Source of the DNA: CAYRHJ01 sp964424105
GTDB lineage: Bacteria > Planctomycetota > Phycisphaerae > UBA1845
Reading direction: 5' to 3'
Length of the DNA: 64,000 nucleotides
NCBI GenBank assembly: GCA_964424105.1
Contig: CAYRHJ010000018.1
Coordinates: forward strand, 1-64,000
In this document: in pieces, positions 18,201-27,662 of the stretch
How positions within the stretch are numbered: the first letter of the stretch is position 1
How the letters are laid out: every line of letters begins with the position of its first letter
Made by a program: the position numbers and the translations under genes
Notes under the pieces: generated by a model
Seen by the model: only the letters and a program-made list of their open reading frames with translations
Databases searched by the model: none
What the model was told of the DNA's origin: nothing

Positions 18201-19690
18201 GTGAAATCGCGTTGCAAGATGACAAGGGTCGGGAGATTGATCGTTTCAAGGTTCCGTACGGCGCGGAGGTTCTGTTCAAGAACGGGGAAAAGGTAGCTGC
18301 TCGCAAGACCGTCGTCATGTGGGACATTCACCTGACGCCGATTTTGGCGGAGGTGGGCGGATTCGTTCGTTTCCAAGACATTATCGAGGGCGAAACGGTC
18401 CGCATGGAACAAGAGCGAGCGGGTGCGAAGTTCCTGGTCATTGAGCACAAGGGCGAAAAACATCCACAGGTGATTATCGAGGATAAGGATGGCCACGTTC
18501 TTGATTATCACTATCTGCCGGCCAAGGCGCGTATCGAGGTCGAAGAGGGGCAGGACGTCCACCCGGGGATTCTGTTGGCTCGTCAACCGCGGGCCATGTC
18601 GGGAACGCAGGATATCACCGGCGGTTTGCCTCGCGTGACGGAGATTTTCGAAGCGCGCAAGCCGAAGGATCCGGCGGTGATGGCTGAGATTTCGGGAACG
18701 GTTCAGATTCGCCCGGACAAGCGAAGGGGCAAAATGACCATTGTGGTCAAGAGTGACAGCGGTCTGGAGAAAGATCATCACGTGCCGCAGGATCGGCAGC
18801 TGTTGGTGCACGCCGGGGACCGGGTTGAGGCTGGGGATCCGCTGATCGACGGCCCGCTCGTCCCGCACGATATTTTGCGAATCAAGGGTGAAGAGGCGTT
18901 GCAGAAATACCTGATCACGGAGGTGGACGCGGTCTACCGCTCACAAAACGTGAGCATCAACCACAAGCACGTGGAAGTCATCATCAATCAAATGTTGCGA
19001 AAAATTCGAGTCGATTCCGCGGGCGACTCGGAGTTTCTACCGTCCGACTTGATCGACAAGTTCAAGTTCCGGGTGGAGAACGAGCGGTTGGCCAAGAGCG
19101 TAAAGGTTTCCGATGCCGGCGATACGAAGCTCAAGGTTGGTGTGACCATATCCAAGGATGAGCTGAATGAAGCGAACGAAAAAGCGGAGGCGGAGGGCGG
19201 GGAAGCGGCCCGCGGCAAGAAGCCCAAGCGGGCGACGGCTTCAACGGTTCTGCTGGGAATCACCAAGGCCAGTTTGCAGAGCGAGTCGTTCATCTCGGCG
19301 GCATCTTTCCAGGAAACAACGAAGGTTCTAACCGAGGCGGCGCTCGCCAGCGCGAACGACCAACTCATCGGGCTGAAGGAAAACGTGATTCTAGGGCATC
19401 TGATCCCTGCGGGGACGGCCTTCAAGCCACATCTGGACATTCGTATTCGTCACGTGGGCGAACCGATTATTCCGCCGCCGGAGGTTCCGACGGATTTGGG
19501 GATCACGGATGCGGAAGCATCGCTGCTGATGTCGGGAATGGCCTCGGGCGGACTGTCCCGGTTGGACGTGGACGGTGGGCATCTGGAAAGAGAGGGGGGC
19601 GGCCGGCTGTCGGGAGCCACGGGACTGCTCTCGGCGGAAGATGCCCGTGAAACGATCGTGGGAGCTGAGGATTTGAATGACGAAGTGTGA
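15230..19690 (+). CDS. rpoC: DNA-directed RNA polymerase subunit beta'
   Basis: A 1486-residue subunit. The N-terminal zinc ribbon reads CACGKFKGTKHKGIICDRCG. The catalytic magnesium loop is NADFDGDQMAVH, the bridge-helix/trigger-loop region includes GARGSVDQIRQLSGMRALMA, and the second zinc site contains CESPLGLCATCYG. The trigger loop region GEPGTQLTMRTFHTGG is intact. The C-terminal sequence ends in a Gly/Leu-rich tail. AAAGGATAACG before the ATG is a reasonable ribosome-binding site. Confidence 0.98.
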   Translation: MLGNIYDRINDYGNVKISLASPNDIRAWSFGEVKKPETINYRTYRAEKDGLFCERIFGPERDWECACGKFKGTKHKGIICDRCGVKVTHSRVRRKRMGHINLAAPVVHIWFFKAMPSRLGNLLGLKTADMEKIVYFQDYVVVDGGDTPLKAYQLLTEEEFRAAREKYGSSFTAMMGAEAIRHLLTSLNLTELAETLRDGLTKTNSQQKIKELTKRLKIVEALRLSDNEPEWMVLEVIPVIPPDLRPLVLLDSGNFATSDLNDLYRRIINRNNRLKKLVDLNAPEVIIQNEKRMLQQAVDALFDNGRCRRPVLGSSNRPLKSLTDMIKGKQGRFRENLLGKRVDYSARSVIVVGPELKLNQCGLPKMIALELFQPFIIRKLRERGLADTIKSAKKMLERRDQEIWDILEEVITNHPVLLNRAPTLHRMSVQGFQPILVEGNAIKIHPLVCKGFNADFDGDQMAVHLPLTIEAQAEAHVLLMSTNNIFSPANGSPVMSPSQDIVLGIFYLTTSHVTPNIEPKEMKHFASTFEAMYAQSLGRVNVHEWIRVRLARNSVIEGQKNPPRNLGERELVTTTVGRLLFNDILPSGMSFYNYSLSQKGSARVIADCYRLMGRARTITLLDDIKSTGFRYSTLAGLSFGVTDMRIPAAKPKIIDAAQKKVDRVERDYHQGALTPMERYNQLIDVWIHAREQVTEEMMTELRQDHRDTKGQYSKPGEKGSTAYLNPIFLMTESGARGSVDQIRQLSGMRALMAKPSGEIIETPITANFREGLNVLQYFSSTHGARKGLADTALKTADSGYLTRKLADVAQNVIINMVDCGTIMGITKGTTYKGEEVEIPLRETIVGRTARDMIRNPVTDEVIVKENEVINYAVADKIDELGLDTIRVRSPLTCESPLGLCATCYGWDMSTSQVVEEGMAIGILAAQSIGEPGTQLTMRTFHTGGVASRSVVENEIQSTQAGVVVYVDPSFAVKVPEYKGQKERIVAIKHNGEIALQDDKGREIDRFKVPYGAEVLFKNGEKVAARKTVVMWDIHLTPILAEVGGFVRFQDIIEGETVRMEQERAGAKFLVIEHKGEKHPQVIIEDKDGHVLDYHYLPAKARIEVEEGQDVHPGILLARQPRAMSGTQDITGGLPRVTEIFEARKPKDPAVMAEISGTVQIRPDKRRGKMTIVVKSDSGLEKDHHVPQDRQLLVHAGDRVEAGDPLIDGPLVPHDILRIKGEEALQKYLITEVDAVYRSQNVSINHKHVEVIINQMLRKIRVDSAGDSEFLPSDLIDKFKFRVENERLAKSVKVSDAGDTKLKVGVTISKDELNEANEKAEAEGGEAARGKKPKRATASTVLLGITKASLQSESFISAASFQETTKVLTEAALASANDQLIGLKENVILGHLIPAGTAFKPHLDIRIRHVGEPIIPPPEVPTDLGITDAEASLLMSGMASGGLSRLDVDGGHLEREGGGRLSGATGLLSAEDARETIVGAEDLNDEV

Positions 19691-19784
19691 GACTAGCGGA
19701 ACCCGGCGGCTCGTGTTAGCTTGTAGGGTTCTTGATGCGAGTCGAAGAGATTCGCAGATTAAATAGAGTATTGAGGGTCGAGAA

Positions 19785-20180
19785 ATGCCAACATCGAATC
19801 AACTGGTGCGCCTCGGGCGGCGTAAGGTGGCCAAGAAATCGAAAGTTCGTGACTTGGCGGAATGTCCGCAACGACGGGGCGTGTGCCTGATTGTCAAGAC
19901 GCAGACACCGAAGAAGCCGAATTCCGCGCTCCGCAAGGTGGCTCGCGTTCGGTTGACGAACGGCAAGGAAGTGACCGCGTACATCGGCGGGATTGATCAT
20001 AACTTGCAGGAGCATTCGCTGGTGTTGGTGCGAGGGGGCCGAGTTCGAGATTTGCCCGGCGTCCGCTATCACATTGTACGAGGCGCGTTGGACTGTTCCG
20101 GCGTGGAAGGCGACAAGGACAACCGTCCGCGAAATCAAGGACGGAGCAAGTACGGCGTCAAGCGACGGAAGAAGAAATAG
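19785..20180 (+). CDS. rpsL: 30S ribosomal protein S12
   Basis: 131 residues. S12 lines the decoding centre. TPKKPNSALRKVARVRLTNG keeps the lysine that determines streptomycin sensitivity. The loop usually written PGEGHNLQEHS reads GGIDHNLQEHS here, then VRGGRVRDLPGVRYHIVRG is normal. It starts the str group but is followed, after three bases, by bioY rather than rpsG. Confidence 0.98.
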   Translation: MPTSNQLVRLGRRKVAKKSKVRDLAECPQRRGVCLIVKTQTPKKPNSALRKVARVRLTNGKEVTAYIGGIDHNLQEHSLVLVRGGRVRDLPGVRYHIVRGALDCSGVEGDKDNRPRNQGRSKYGVKRRKKK

Positions 20181-20183
20181 TCC

Positions 20184-20759
20184 ATGTTCCCAAGTGTGGC
20201 GAGCAACGTAGCGCGCGATCGTACCTGGAGTGTTCGGGGCGGAATCGGGCGGACCATCATGACGATGGCGATCGGCGTTGCGACGATCGCGTTGTTGGCC
20301 CAGGTTCGGATTCCCTTGCCGAACACGCCTGTGCCGATGACGCTGCAACTGCTGGGCGTGCTGATGTGTGGATACCTGTTGCGGCCCGTCATGGCCGTGA
20401 ACACGACGCTGTTGTATGTGGTGGCCGGCAGTTTGTGGCCGCCGATTTTTTCACCCGGGTCATTGGGGCTGGCGGGCGTTACGGGCGGATATTTGATCGG
20501 ATTCGTCGTGGTGTCGGGCTGGATCGCACGGTCATGCCACGATCAAGATTCGACGATTCGACTATTCGTCGGTGGTTTGGTCGGCCTTGCCGTGATGTTT
20601 GCGTCGGCGTTCGTTTGGGTGTGGCTGTTGTTCGGTATCTCCGCAGAACGTGCGTTGTTGACGACGGTGGTCCCGTTCGTTCCGAAGGCGGCGGTGGAGT
20701 TGGGAATGGCGGTCTGGTTAACCAAACGGGTCCGTGGATGGAAGTCGCGTTCGCATTAG
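20184..20759 (+). CDS. bioY: BioY-family biotin transporter substrate-binding subunit
   Basis: A 191-residue integral membrane protein with about five or six hydrophobic segments. The BioY landmarks PVPMTLQ (49-55) and GVTGGYLIGF (98-107) are clear. BioY is the S component of an ECF-type biotin importer and can act alone or with EcfA/EcfT, which are not in this window. The ATG lies three bases after the rpsL stop, so it is translationally linked to S12. Codon use looks like the neighbours. Placement inside the str operon is unusual and may simply give it constitutive expression. Confidence 0.85.
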   Translation: MFPSVASNVARDRTWSVRGGIGRTIMTMAIGVATIALLAQVRIPLPNTPVPMTLQLLGVLMCGYLLRPVMAVNTTLLYVVAGSLWPPIFSPGSLGLAGVTGGYLIGFVVVSGWIARSCHDQDSTIRLFVGGLVGLAVMFASAFVWVWLLFGISAERALLTTVVPFVPKAAVELGMAVWLTKRVRGWKSRSH

Positions 20760-20794
20760 GGGACGCCGATTGGAATGATTTCAGGTGTCAGGCT

Positions 20795-20809
20795 CACCGC
20801 TGAGCGGTG
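20795..20809 (+). promoter_or_regulatory. Hairpin upstream of rpsG
   Basis: CACCGC (20795-20800) and GCGGTG (20804-20809) form a 6-bp stem with a TGA loop, 16 bases before the rpsG ATG. In E. coli S7 represses through the rpsL-rpsG intercistronic region; whether this hairpin does anything similar is inference. Confidence 0.3.
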
Positions 20810-20825
20810 AAATGGGTTTGAAGAA

Positions 20826-21302
20826 ATGGCATACAAGAGATTTACAAAATCAGTGGAGCAACTGAGGCCCGATCCCGTTTATCAGAGCCTCGTGGTCAGC
20901 AAGTTCATCAACTGTCTCATGTGGGACGGCAAGAAGACGAGGGCATCCTGCGTGGTCTACGATGCGTTGGAAATCGTGGCCCAGCGAATCAAGGATACCC
21001 CGCCGCTGGAGGTTTTTGAAACGGCGGTCAACAAGGTCAAGCCCAACATTCAGGTTCGATCGCGGCGCGTGGGAGGTTCCAATTATCAGGTTCCCATGCC
21101 GGTCAACAAGAAGCGTCAGCAATCACTGGCCATCCGTTGGATCATACAGGCTGTGCGGGCCAAGAAAGGCAAGCCGACCTGCCAGTCTCTCGCCCAGGAA
21201 GTGATGGACGCGTTTCGTGGCGAAGGCACTGCCATGGGGACGCGGGAAAACGTGCATCGCATGGCGGACGCCAATAAGGCATTCGCGCATTTTGCCTGGT
21301 GA
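20826..21302 (+). CDS. rpsG: 30S ribosomal protein S7
   Basis: 158 residues starting MAYKRFTKSVEQLRPDPVYQS. S7 initiates assembly of the 30S head and contacts E-site tRNA. KVKPNIQVRSRRVGGSNYQV matches the S7 signature and VHRMADANKAFAHFAW the C-terminus. A weak TTTGAAGAA precedes the ATG. Confidence 0.97.
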   Translation: MAYKRFTKSVEQLRPDPVYQSLVVSKFINCLMWDGKKTRASCVVYDALEIVAQRIKDTPPLEVFETAVNKVKPNIQVRSRRVGGSNYQVPMPVNKKRQQSLAIRWIIQAVRAKKGKPTCQSLAQEVMDAFRGEGTAMGTRENVHRMADANKAFAHFAW

Positions 21303-21667
21303 TCGGCTGGTTCAATACTTCGCCTGCCGCCTGCCGCCTGCCGCCTGCTGCGTGCTGGCTGCCACGCCGGCTGCGGTCCCTTTCAGTTTCGACGCGTGAA
21401 GATGTAATGTCGCGCGCTTGGATTTGCCGATGCAACTGCGTATAGTAAGGATGATAGATGTTTCGCGGAGTCAAGCGGATGCCGCGAGTTCAGGAGTGAC
21501 GATGACACGGACCCCGTTGCCGGCAGTCGCTCGCTAGCCCCACCCCACATGCGTCGCAGGGTGGCCTGCGGCGCGCGGCCATCGACCCGACCCTCCGCGA
21601 ATTGAAAAGCGTCAACGAAGCGGCATGGCCCGGCGGCGCACCCTTGAACCGAATTTGAGGCCTGGAG
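21303..21667. other. Intergenic region with fusA promoter and a 7-bp tandem repeat
   Basis: No gene. CGCCTGC is repeated four times at 21321-21348. A promoter lies at 21418-21446. The remaining 220 bases to fusA form an unremarkable leader. Confidence 0.5.
21418..21446 (+). promoter_or_regulatory. Candidate sigma70 promoter for fusA
   Basis: TTGGAT (21418-21423) and TATAGT (21441-21446) with a 17-base spacer. It would give a leader of about 215 bases before fusA. Confidence 0.5.
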
Positions 21668-23725
<2,058 letters not shown>

Positions 23726-23816
23726 GTTGCGGCCAACGCGGCGGACTTATTTTGCAGTGACGCTGTATTTCAATTCGTCTTGGTTTCGCGATTCAAAAAA
23801 AGTGAGTTTGGGCGCG

Positions 23817-23844
23817 TTGACAAGCCTGTAATTGTGCGTATCCT
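23817..23844 (+). promoter_or_regulatory. Strong sigma70-type promoter for the S10 operon
   Basis: TTGACA (23817-23822), a 16-base spacer and TATCCT (23839-23844) lie about 60 bases before rpsJ. The same TTGACA with 16-base spacing occurs before tRNA-Thr/tuf. Confidence 0.7.
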
Positions 23845-23905
23845 CGCTGGACTTCGGCTTTAGTGAGTAACGAAGTTGGCGAGAGTTTCGCCATGTGGGA
23901 GTGGT

Positions 23906-24217
23906 ATGTCAAACACCGAACGCATTCGCATCAGGATGGAGTCGTATGATCCGACCGCATTGGATGCGTCGGCGAAGGAAATCGTCGATCATGCCAAGCG
24001 GACCAGTTCGCGGGTTCTCGGGCCGATTCCGTTGCCGACGCGAATCGAGCGGTACACCGTTTTGCGGTCGCCGCACATTGATAAGAAATCCCGCGAGCAG
24101 TTTGAGATCCGTACCCACAAGAGGATTGTAGACATCTATGAACCTACCGCCCGCACGATCGAGTCGTTGAACCGGCTCGTGGTCCCTGCGGGTGTGTTCG
24201 TCAAAATAAAGGCCTAG
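23906..24217 (+). CDS. rpsJ: 30S ribosomal protein S10
   Basis: The ATG at 23906 after GGGAGTGGT gives 103 residues starting MSNTERIRIRMESYD, the expected length; an in-frame start at 23876 would add ten unsupported residues. GPIPLPTRIERYTVLRSPHI is the S10 core; S10 (NusE) also takes part in antitermination. First gene of the S10 group. Confidence 0.97.
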   Translation: MSNTERIRIRMESYDPTALDASAKEIVDHAKRTSSRVLGPIPLPTRIERYTVLRSPHIDKKSREQFEIRTHKRIVDIYEPTARTIESLNRLVVPAGVFVKIKA

Positions 24218-24356
24218 AGCGCTCTCGCGATTCGATGTTGGGCGAGGTGATCGCTCGTCGAGTTTGCTGGCCAAAATGAGTGGAAAGTCGCGTGCGAGTG
24301 TTTCGGCCAAACGCGCGGGAAAACGGTAGTCGAATTTGTTGGAAGAATCGGCAGCT

Positions 24357-25004
24357 ATGATTGCAGCACTGTTGGGACGAAAACTGGGGATGACTCGATT
24401 GCACGATGCGAAGGGGGTGGTTGTCCCCGTGACCGTCGTTCGGGCGGGTCCCTGTACGGTTCTACAGGTTCGCGACAAGGATCGCGATGGCTATCACGCC
24501 GTGCAAATCGGATTCGAAGATGTCAAACCGCATCGTTCGACCAAGCCGCTGATTGGTCATTCGGCCAGGGCGGGCACGGGTCCTAAACGGGTGACTCGTG
24601 AAATCAGGTTGCCGTCTGAATCAGGCGTTGGTGTGGGAAGCGTGTTGACGGTCGAACAGTTTGTCGAGGGGATCGAATACGTGGACGTGAGCGGGACGAG
24701 CAAGGGTCACGGATTTTCCGGCGTGATGAGTCGTCATAATTTTGCGGGTCAGCCCGCGTCGCACGGAACCGAGCGAAAGCATCGTTCTCCCGGAAGCATC
24801 GGCGGCCACTCTGACAAGCTGCGGGGCTGTGGTGTCAAGAAGGGGAAGAAGATGGCGGGTCAATGGGGGCATGATCGCCAGACCATGCAGAATCTGGTTC
24901 TGTTTGGCGTGGACGTGGAGCGCGAATGCCTGTTGATCCGTGGCAGCGTGCCGGGCCCGAACGGCGGCGTGGTGTTTGTTCAGAAGTCCAAGAAGAAGAG
25001 GTAG
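24357..25004 (+). CDS. rplC: 50S ribosomal protein L3
   Basis: 215 residues starting MIAALLGRKLGMT at 24357; an in-frame start at 24336 is less likely. L3 reaches to the peptidyl-transferase centre through the loop containing GFSGVMSRHNFAGQPASHGT. The end MAGQWGHDRQTMQNL and VPGPNGGVVFVQKSKKKR match the family. rplD follows after six bases. Confidence 0.97.
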   Translation: MIAALLGRKLGMTRLHDAKGVVVPVTVVRAGPCTVLQVRDKDRDGYHAVQIGFEDVKPHRSTKPLIGHSARAGTGPKRVTREIRLPSESGVGVGSVLTVEQFVEGIEYVDVSGTSKGHGFSGVMSRHNFAGQPASHGTERKHRSPGSIGGHSDKLRGCGVKKGKKMAGQWGHDRQTMQNLVLFGVDVERECLLIRGSVPGPNGGVVFVQKSKKKR

Positions 25005-25010
25005 CGGACG

Positions 25011-25628
25011 GTGCTCACGATACCATCATACGATACGCAAGGTCGTCCCGCCGGTGAGGTGGAGATTGACCCCGCGAAGCTGGGTGGACGGGTCCGCCCC
25101 AGGCTTTTGAAGCAGGCCGTCGTCATGTACCAAGCCAATCTTCGCCAGAACACCAGTGCCACCAAGAGTCGATCCATGGTGGAGGGTTCGACGAGGAAGC
25201 TGTACCGGCAGAAGGGAACGGGCAATGCCCGTATGGGCACGATTCGGACGAACATTCGTCGAGGCGGCGGCGTGGCCTTCGCCAAGGGTCGGCAGAATTT
25301 CATCCAGAGTATGAACAAGAAGATGCGTCGCCTGGCTCGGAACAACGCGATATTGGCCAAGATCGTCGGAGGTTCGGCGGTGGTGCTCGAATCCCCCGCG
25401 TTGGAGGCGCCAAGCACCAAGCGGTTGGCGGGATTGCTGAGAGCGGTAGGAGTTGAGAACAACCGCTGTTTGTTCGCGATGGGGCAGCCGGACACGGCGC
25501 TGCACCTTTCGGGGCGAAATTTGGCTGGCGCGGCAGTGATGTCGTTGGCGGAAGTCAATGCGTATGACGTGCTTCGACGCAAGAAATTGGTTTTGACCCG
25601 TGAGGCTTTCGATCAGTTGTGCGAATGA
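25011..25628 (+). CDS. rplD: 50S ribosomal protein L4
   Basis: 205 residues, GTG start six bases after rplC. L4 lines the exit tunnel. KLYRQKGTGNARMGTIRTNI followed by RRGGGVAF is the conserved tunnel loop (RRQKGTGRAR in E. coli). L4 represses the S10 operon in E. coli; I cannot identify the corresponding leader here. Confidence 0.96.
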   Translation: MLTIPSYDTQGRPAGEVEIDPAKLGGRVRPRLLKQAVVMYQANLRQNTSATKSRSMVEGSTRKLYRQKGTGNARMGTIRTNIRRGGGVAFAKGRQNFIQSMNKKMRRLARNNAILAKIVGGSAVVLESPALEAPSTKRLAGLLRAVGVENNRCLFAMGQPDTALHLSGRNLAGAAVMSLAEVNAYDVLRRKKLVLTREAFDQLCE

Positions 25629-25681
25629 CCAGGAACATGGCGAACGCATTTTTGATTTGGTCTCTGTAATTATACGAGTGA

Positions 25682-25999
25682 ATGAATATGGACATATTTC
25701 ACACCATCGTGAGGCCACTGGTAACGGAGAAGGGCACGTATCAGGCTGCGCAGTCGCACGGAGCGACGCGGAGTAAACCTGCCCGCGGGGGTTCGTTCGC
25801 ATTTGAAGTTCATCGGGATGCGCGCAAGGTCATGATCAAGCAGGCCATTGAAAAGATTTACAATGTCAAGGTTTTGTCGGTTCGCACGGCGAACCATCGA
25901 GGGAAGTCGCGGCGGGTCCGGGCCAATGTCGGCACCACCGCCGCCTGGAAGAAGGCGGTTGTCGTGCTGGACGCGAATTCGCATATTGACTTGTTTTAG
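25682..25999 (+). CDS. rplW: 50S ribosomal protein L23
   Basis: 105 residues. L23 is at the tunnel exit and docks trigger factor and SRP. IVRPLVTEKGTYQAA and FAFEVHRDARKVMIKQAIEK identify it; KVLSVRTANHRGKSRR follows. Starts at 25682 or 25688 (MNMDIF). A hairpin follows the stop. Confidence 0.95.
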   Translation: MNMDIFHTIVRPLVTEKGTYQAAQSHGATRSKPARGGSFAFEVHRDARKVMIKQAIEKIYNVKVLSVRTANHRGKSRRVRANVGTTAAWKKAVVVLDANSHIDLF

Positions 26000-26008
26000 G
26001 TAAAGGGC

Positions 26009-26027
26009 GGCTTCGCGTGGCGAAGCC
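26009..26027 (+). promoter_or_regulatory. Perfect 8-bp hairpin between rplW and rplB
   Basis: GGCTTCGC (26009-26016), loop GTG, GCGAAGCC (26020-26027), followed by GTGTTTGTTTC and then the rplB ATG. The hairpin occupies the place where the rplB Shine-Dalgarno should be. It could be a partial terminator, an RNA-processing site or a translational control element; which one is not determined. Confidence 0.5.
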
Positions 26028-26038
26028 GTGTTTGTTTC

Positions 26039-26878
26039 ATGAGTGTTCGTACGTGTAATCCTACGTCACCCGGTCGCCGTCACGCGGTGCTGAATGAATA
26101 CAAGGAATTGGACGGGAAGCGTCGTCGCCCGGTGAAGTCGCTGACGGAACGATTGACCCGCAAGGGCGGTCGGAATCATCACGGCAAGATCACCGCATGG
26201 CATCGCGGCGGTGGCGCTCGCCGCCTGTATCGTCAGATCGACTTCAAGCGCAATAAGGACAATTGCGGGGCCGTGGTGGAATCGGTGGAATACGATCCGA
26301 ATCGGTCTTGTCATATCGCGTTATTGCGATACGACGACGGCGAACTCCGGTATATTCTGGCTCCCATCGGCATCAAGGCGGGGTCGCGGGTGGAAAGCGG
26401 ACCGCTGGTTGAGCCCAAGGTGGGAAACGCCATGCCGCTGAAGAAGATTCCCACGGGGATGGATGTACATGCCGTGGAGCTGACCATCGGTCGGGGAGCC
26501 CAATTTGCCCGTTCGGCGGGAGTGTCAGCTCGCTTGCTGGCCCGCGAAGGTGATTGGGCGACGCTGGTGATGCCGTCGGGCGAAATGCGGCAGGTTCGCG
26601 TTGAGTGCCGGGCGACGATCGGTCAGGTCGGCAATCTGGATCACGCGAATACCGCGATCGGCAAGGCTGGAATCAATCGCCACCGCGGACGCCGTCCCCG
26701 TGTGCGCGGAACCGCCATGAACCCGGTGGCCCATCCATTGGGCGGTGGCGAAGGGCGCAGCGGAGGGGGTCGTCACCCATGTGATGCGTGGGGAAACCTT
26801 TCCAAGGGCGGAAAAACACGGTGTCCGCGTAGAACATCGAGTCGCAGGATATTGAGGCGTCGTAAATCGAAACGTTAG
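26039..26878 (+). CDS. rplB: 50S ribosomal protein L2
   Basis: 279 residues. L2 is required for subunit association and peptidyl transfer. LTRKGGRNHHGKITAWHRGG and the C-terminal loop identify it. The usual NPVDHPHGGGEG reads NPVAHPLGGGEG, retaining the functionally important His after position D228 (E. coli numbering) but changing the Asp to Ala and the second His to Leu. I recall similar changes in other planctomycetes. No Shine-Dalgarno is visible; a hairpin is 11 bases upstream. Confidence 0.97.
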   Translation: MSVRTCNPTSPGRRHAVLNEYKELDGKRRRPVKSLTERLTRKGGRNHHGKITAWHRGGGARRLYRQIDFKRNKDNCGAVVESVEYDPNRSCHIALLRYDDGELRYILAPIGIKAGSRVESGPLVEPKVGNAMPLKKIPTGMDVHAVELTIGRGAQFARSAGVSARLLAREGDWATLVMPSGEMRQVRVECRATIGQVGNLDHANTAIGKAGINRHRGRRPRVRGTAMNPVAHPLGGGEGRSGGGRHPCDAWGNLSKGGKTRCPRRTSSRRILRRRKSKR

Positions 26879-26941
26879 AAGTAGGTATGGGTGGGGATTT
26901 GGTAAACGAACACTCGCCCAACTAAGGAATCATCGGCCACT

Positions 26942-27214
26942 ATGTCACGATCGCAAAAAAAGGGTCCTTTTGTTGATGAGAAGCTTTTCCGCAAGGCTAT
27001 GAATGCCAAGGCCAGCGGGATGCAAGCAGCGATTCGAACGTGGGCGAGACGCAGTACGATCGTTCCAGAATTTGTTGGCCAGCGTTTTGAGATCCACAAC
27101 GGGAATAAATTCATCGCGATCTATGTGACGGAAGACATGGTTGGACATAAGCTCGGCGAATTCGCCCCGACACGCATGTTCAGGGGCCATAGCGGTAAAG
27201 GCGGAAAGAAATAG
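26942..27214 (+). CDS. rpsS: 30S ribosomal protein S19
   Basis: 90 residues starting MSRSQKKGPFVDEKLFRK. S19 sits in the 30S head and contacts S13. TWARRSTIVPEFVGQRFEIH and HKLGEFAPTRMFRGHSGK are family hallmarks. Confidence 0.97.
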   Translation: MSRSQKKGPFVDEKLFRKAMNAKASGMQAAIRTWARRSTIVPEFVGQRFEIHNGNKFIAIYVTEDMVGHKLGEFAPTRMFRGHSGKGGKK

Positions 27215-27235
27215 GGCGAAAGGCCCTGCCACCTT

Positions 27236-27610
27236 GTGAATTGGACGGACGAACCAGTGGCTGACACGATTGAACAACAGCGAGAATGGAGTGCTCGGCA
27301 TCGGTTCTGTCGAATCGCGCCGCGCAAGGCTCGTTTGATTGCCACCCTGATTCGGGGGCAGAATTGTCAGACGGCGCTTTCGACGCTGCGATTCAGTCCG
27401 CAACGGGCGGCGACATTCATGACGACCTTGTTGAAGTCCGCGATGGCCAATGCGAACGAACAAGAGGCCGACATGAACCGGTTGGTGGTGTCCGAAGCCC
27501 GAGTGGACGGCGGACCGATCATCAAGCGCTGGCGTCCCAAGGATCGTGGCCGGGCCCATCCGATCGCCAAGCGGACGAGTCATCTGATTATCAAGTTGGC
27601 GGAGCGTTAA
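27236..27610 (+). CDS. rplV: 50S ribosomal protein L22
   Basis: About 117-124 residues depending on whether GTG 27236 or GTG 27257 is used; neither has a strong Shine-Dalgarno. L22 lines the exit tunnel. HRFCRIAPRKARLIATLIRG and IKRWRPKDRGRAHPIAKRTS are diagnostic (the tunnel loop usually reads PRAKGRA.I.KRTSH). Confidence 0.95.
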   Translation: MNWTDEPVADTIEQQREWSARHRFCRIAPRKARLIATLIRGQNCQTALSTLRFSPQRAATFMTTLLKSAMANANEQEADMNRLVVSEARVDGGPIIKRWRPKDRGRAHPIAKRTSHLIIKLAER

Positions 27611-27662
27611 AAAGGGAATTGCCGTTCGGATCGCAGCGAGAGCGGTGGCCAGGGAGACGTTT

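Noticed and set aside
17141..18868. Long open frame on the minus strand inside rpoC (575 codons)
   Set aside because: Antisense shadow of rpoC with the same His/Arg-rich composition; no motif or ribosome-binding site.
21321..21348. CGCCTGC repeated four times as a regulatory or mobile element
   Set aside because: A simple 7-bp microsatellite in a spacer; no associated feature.
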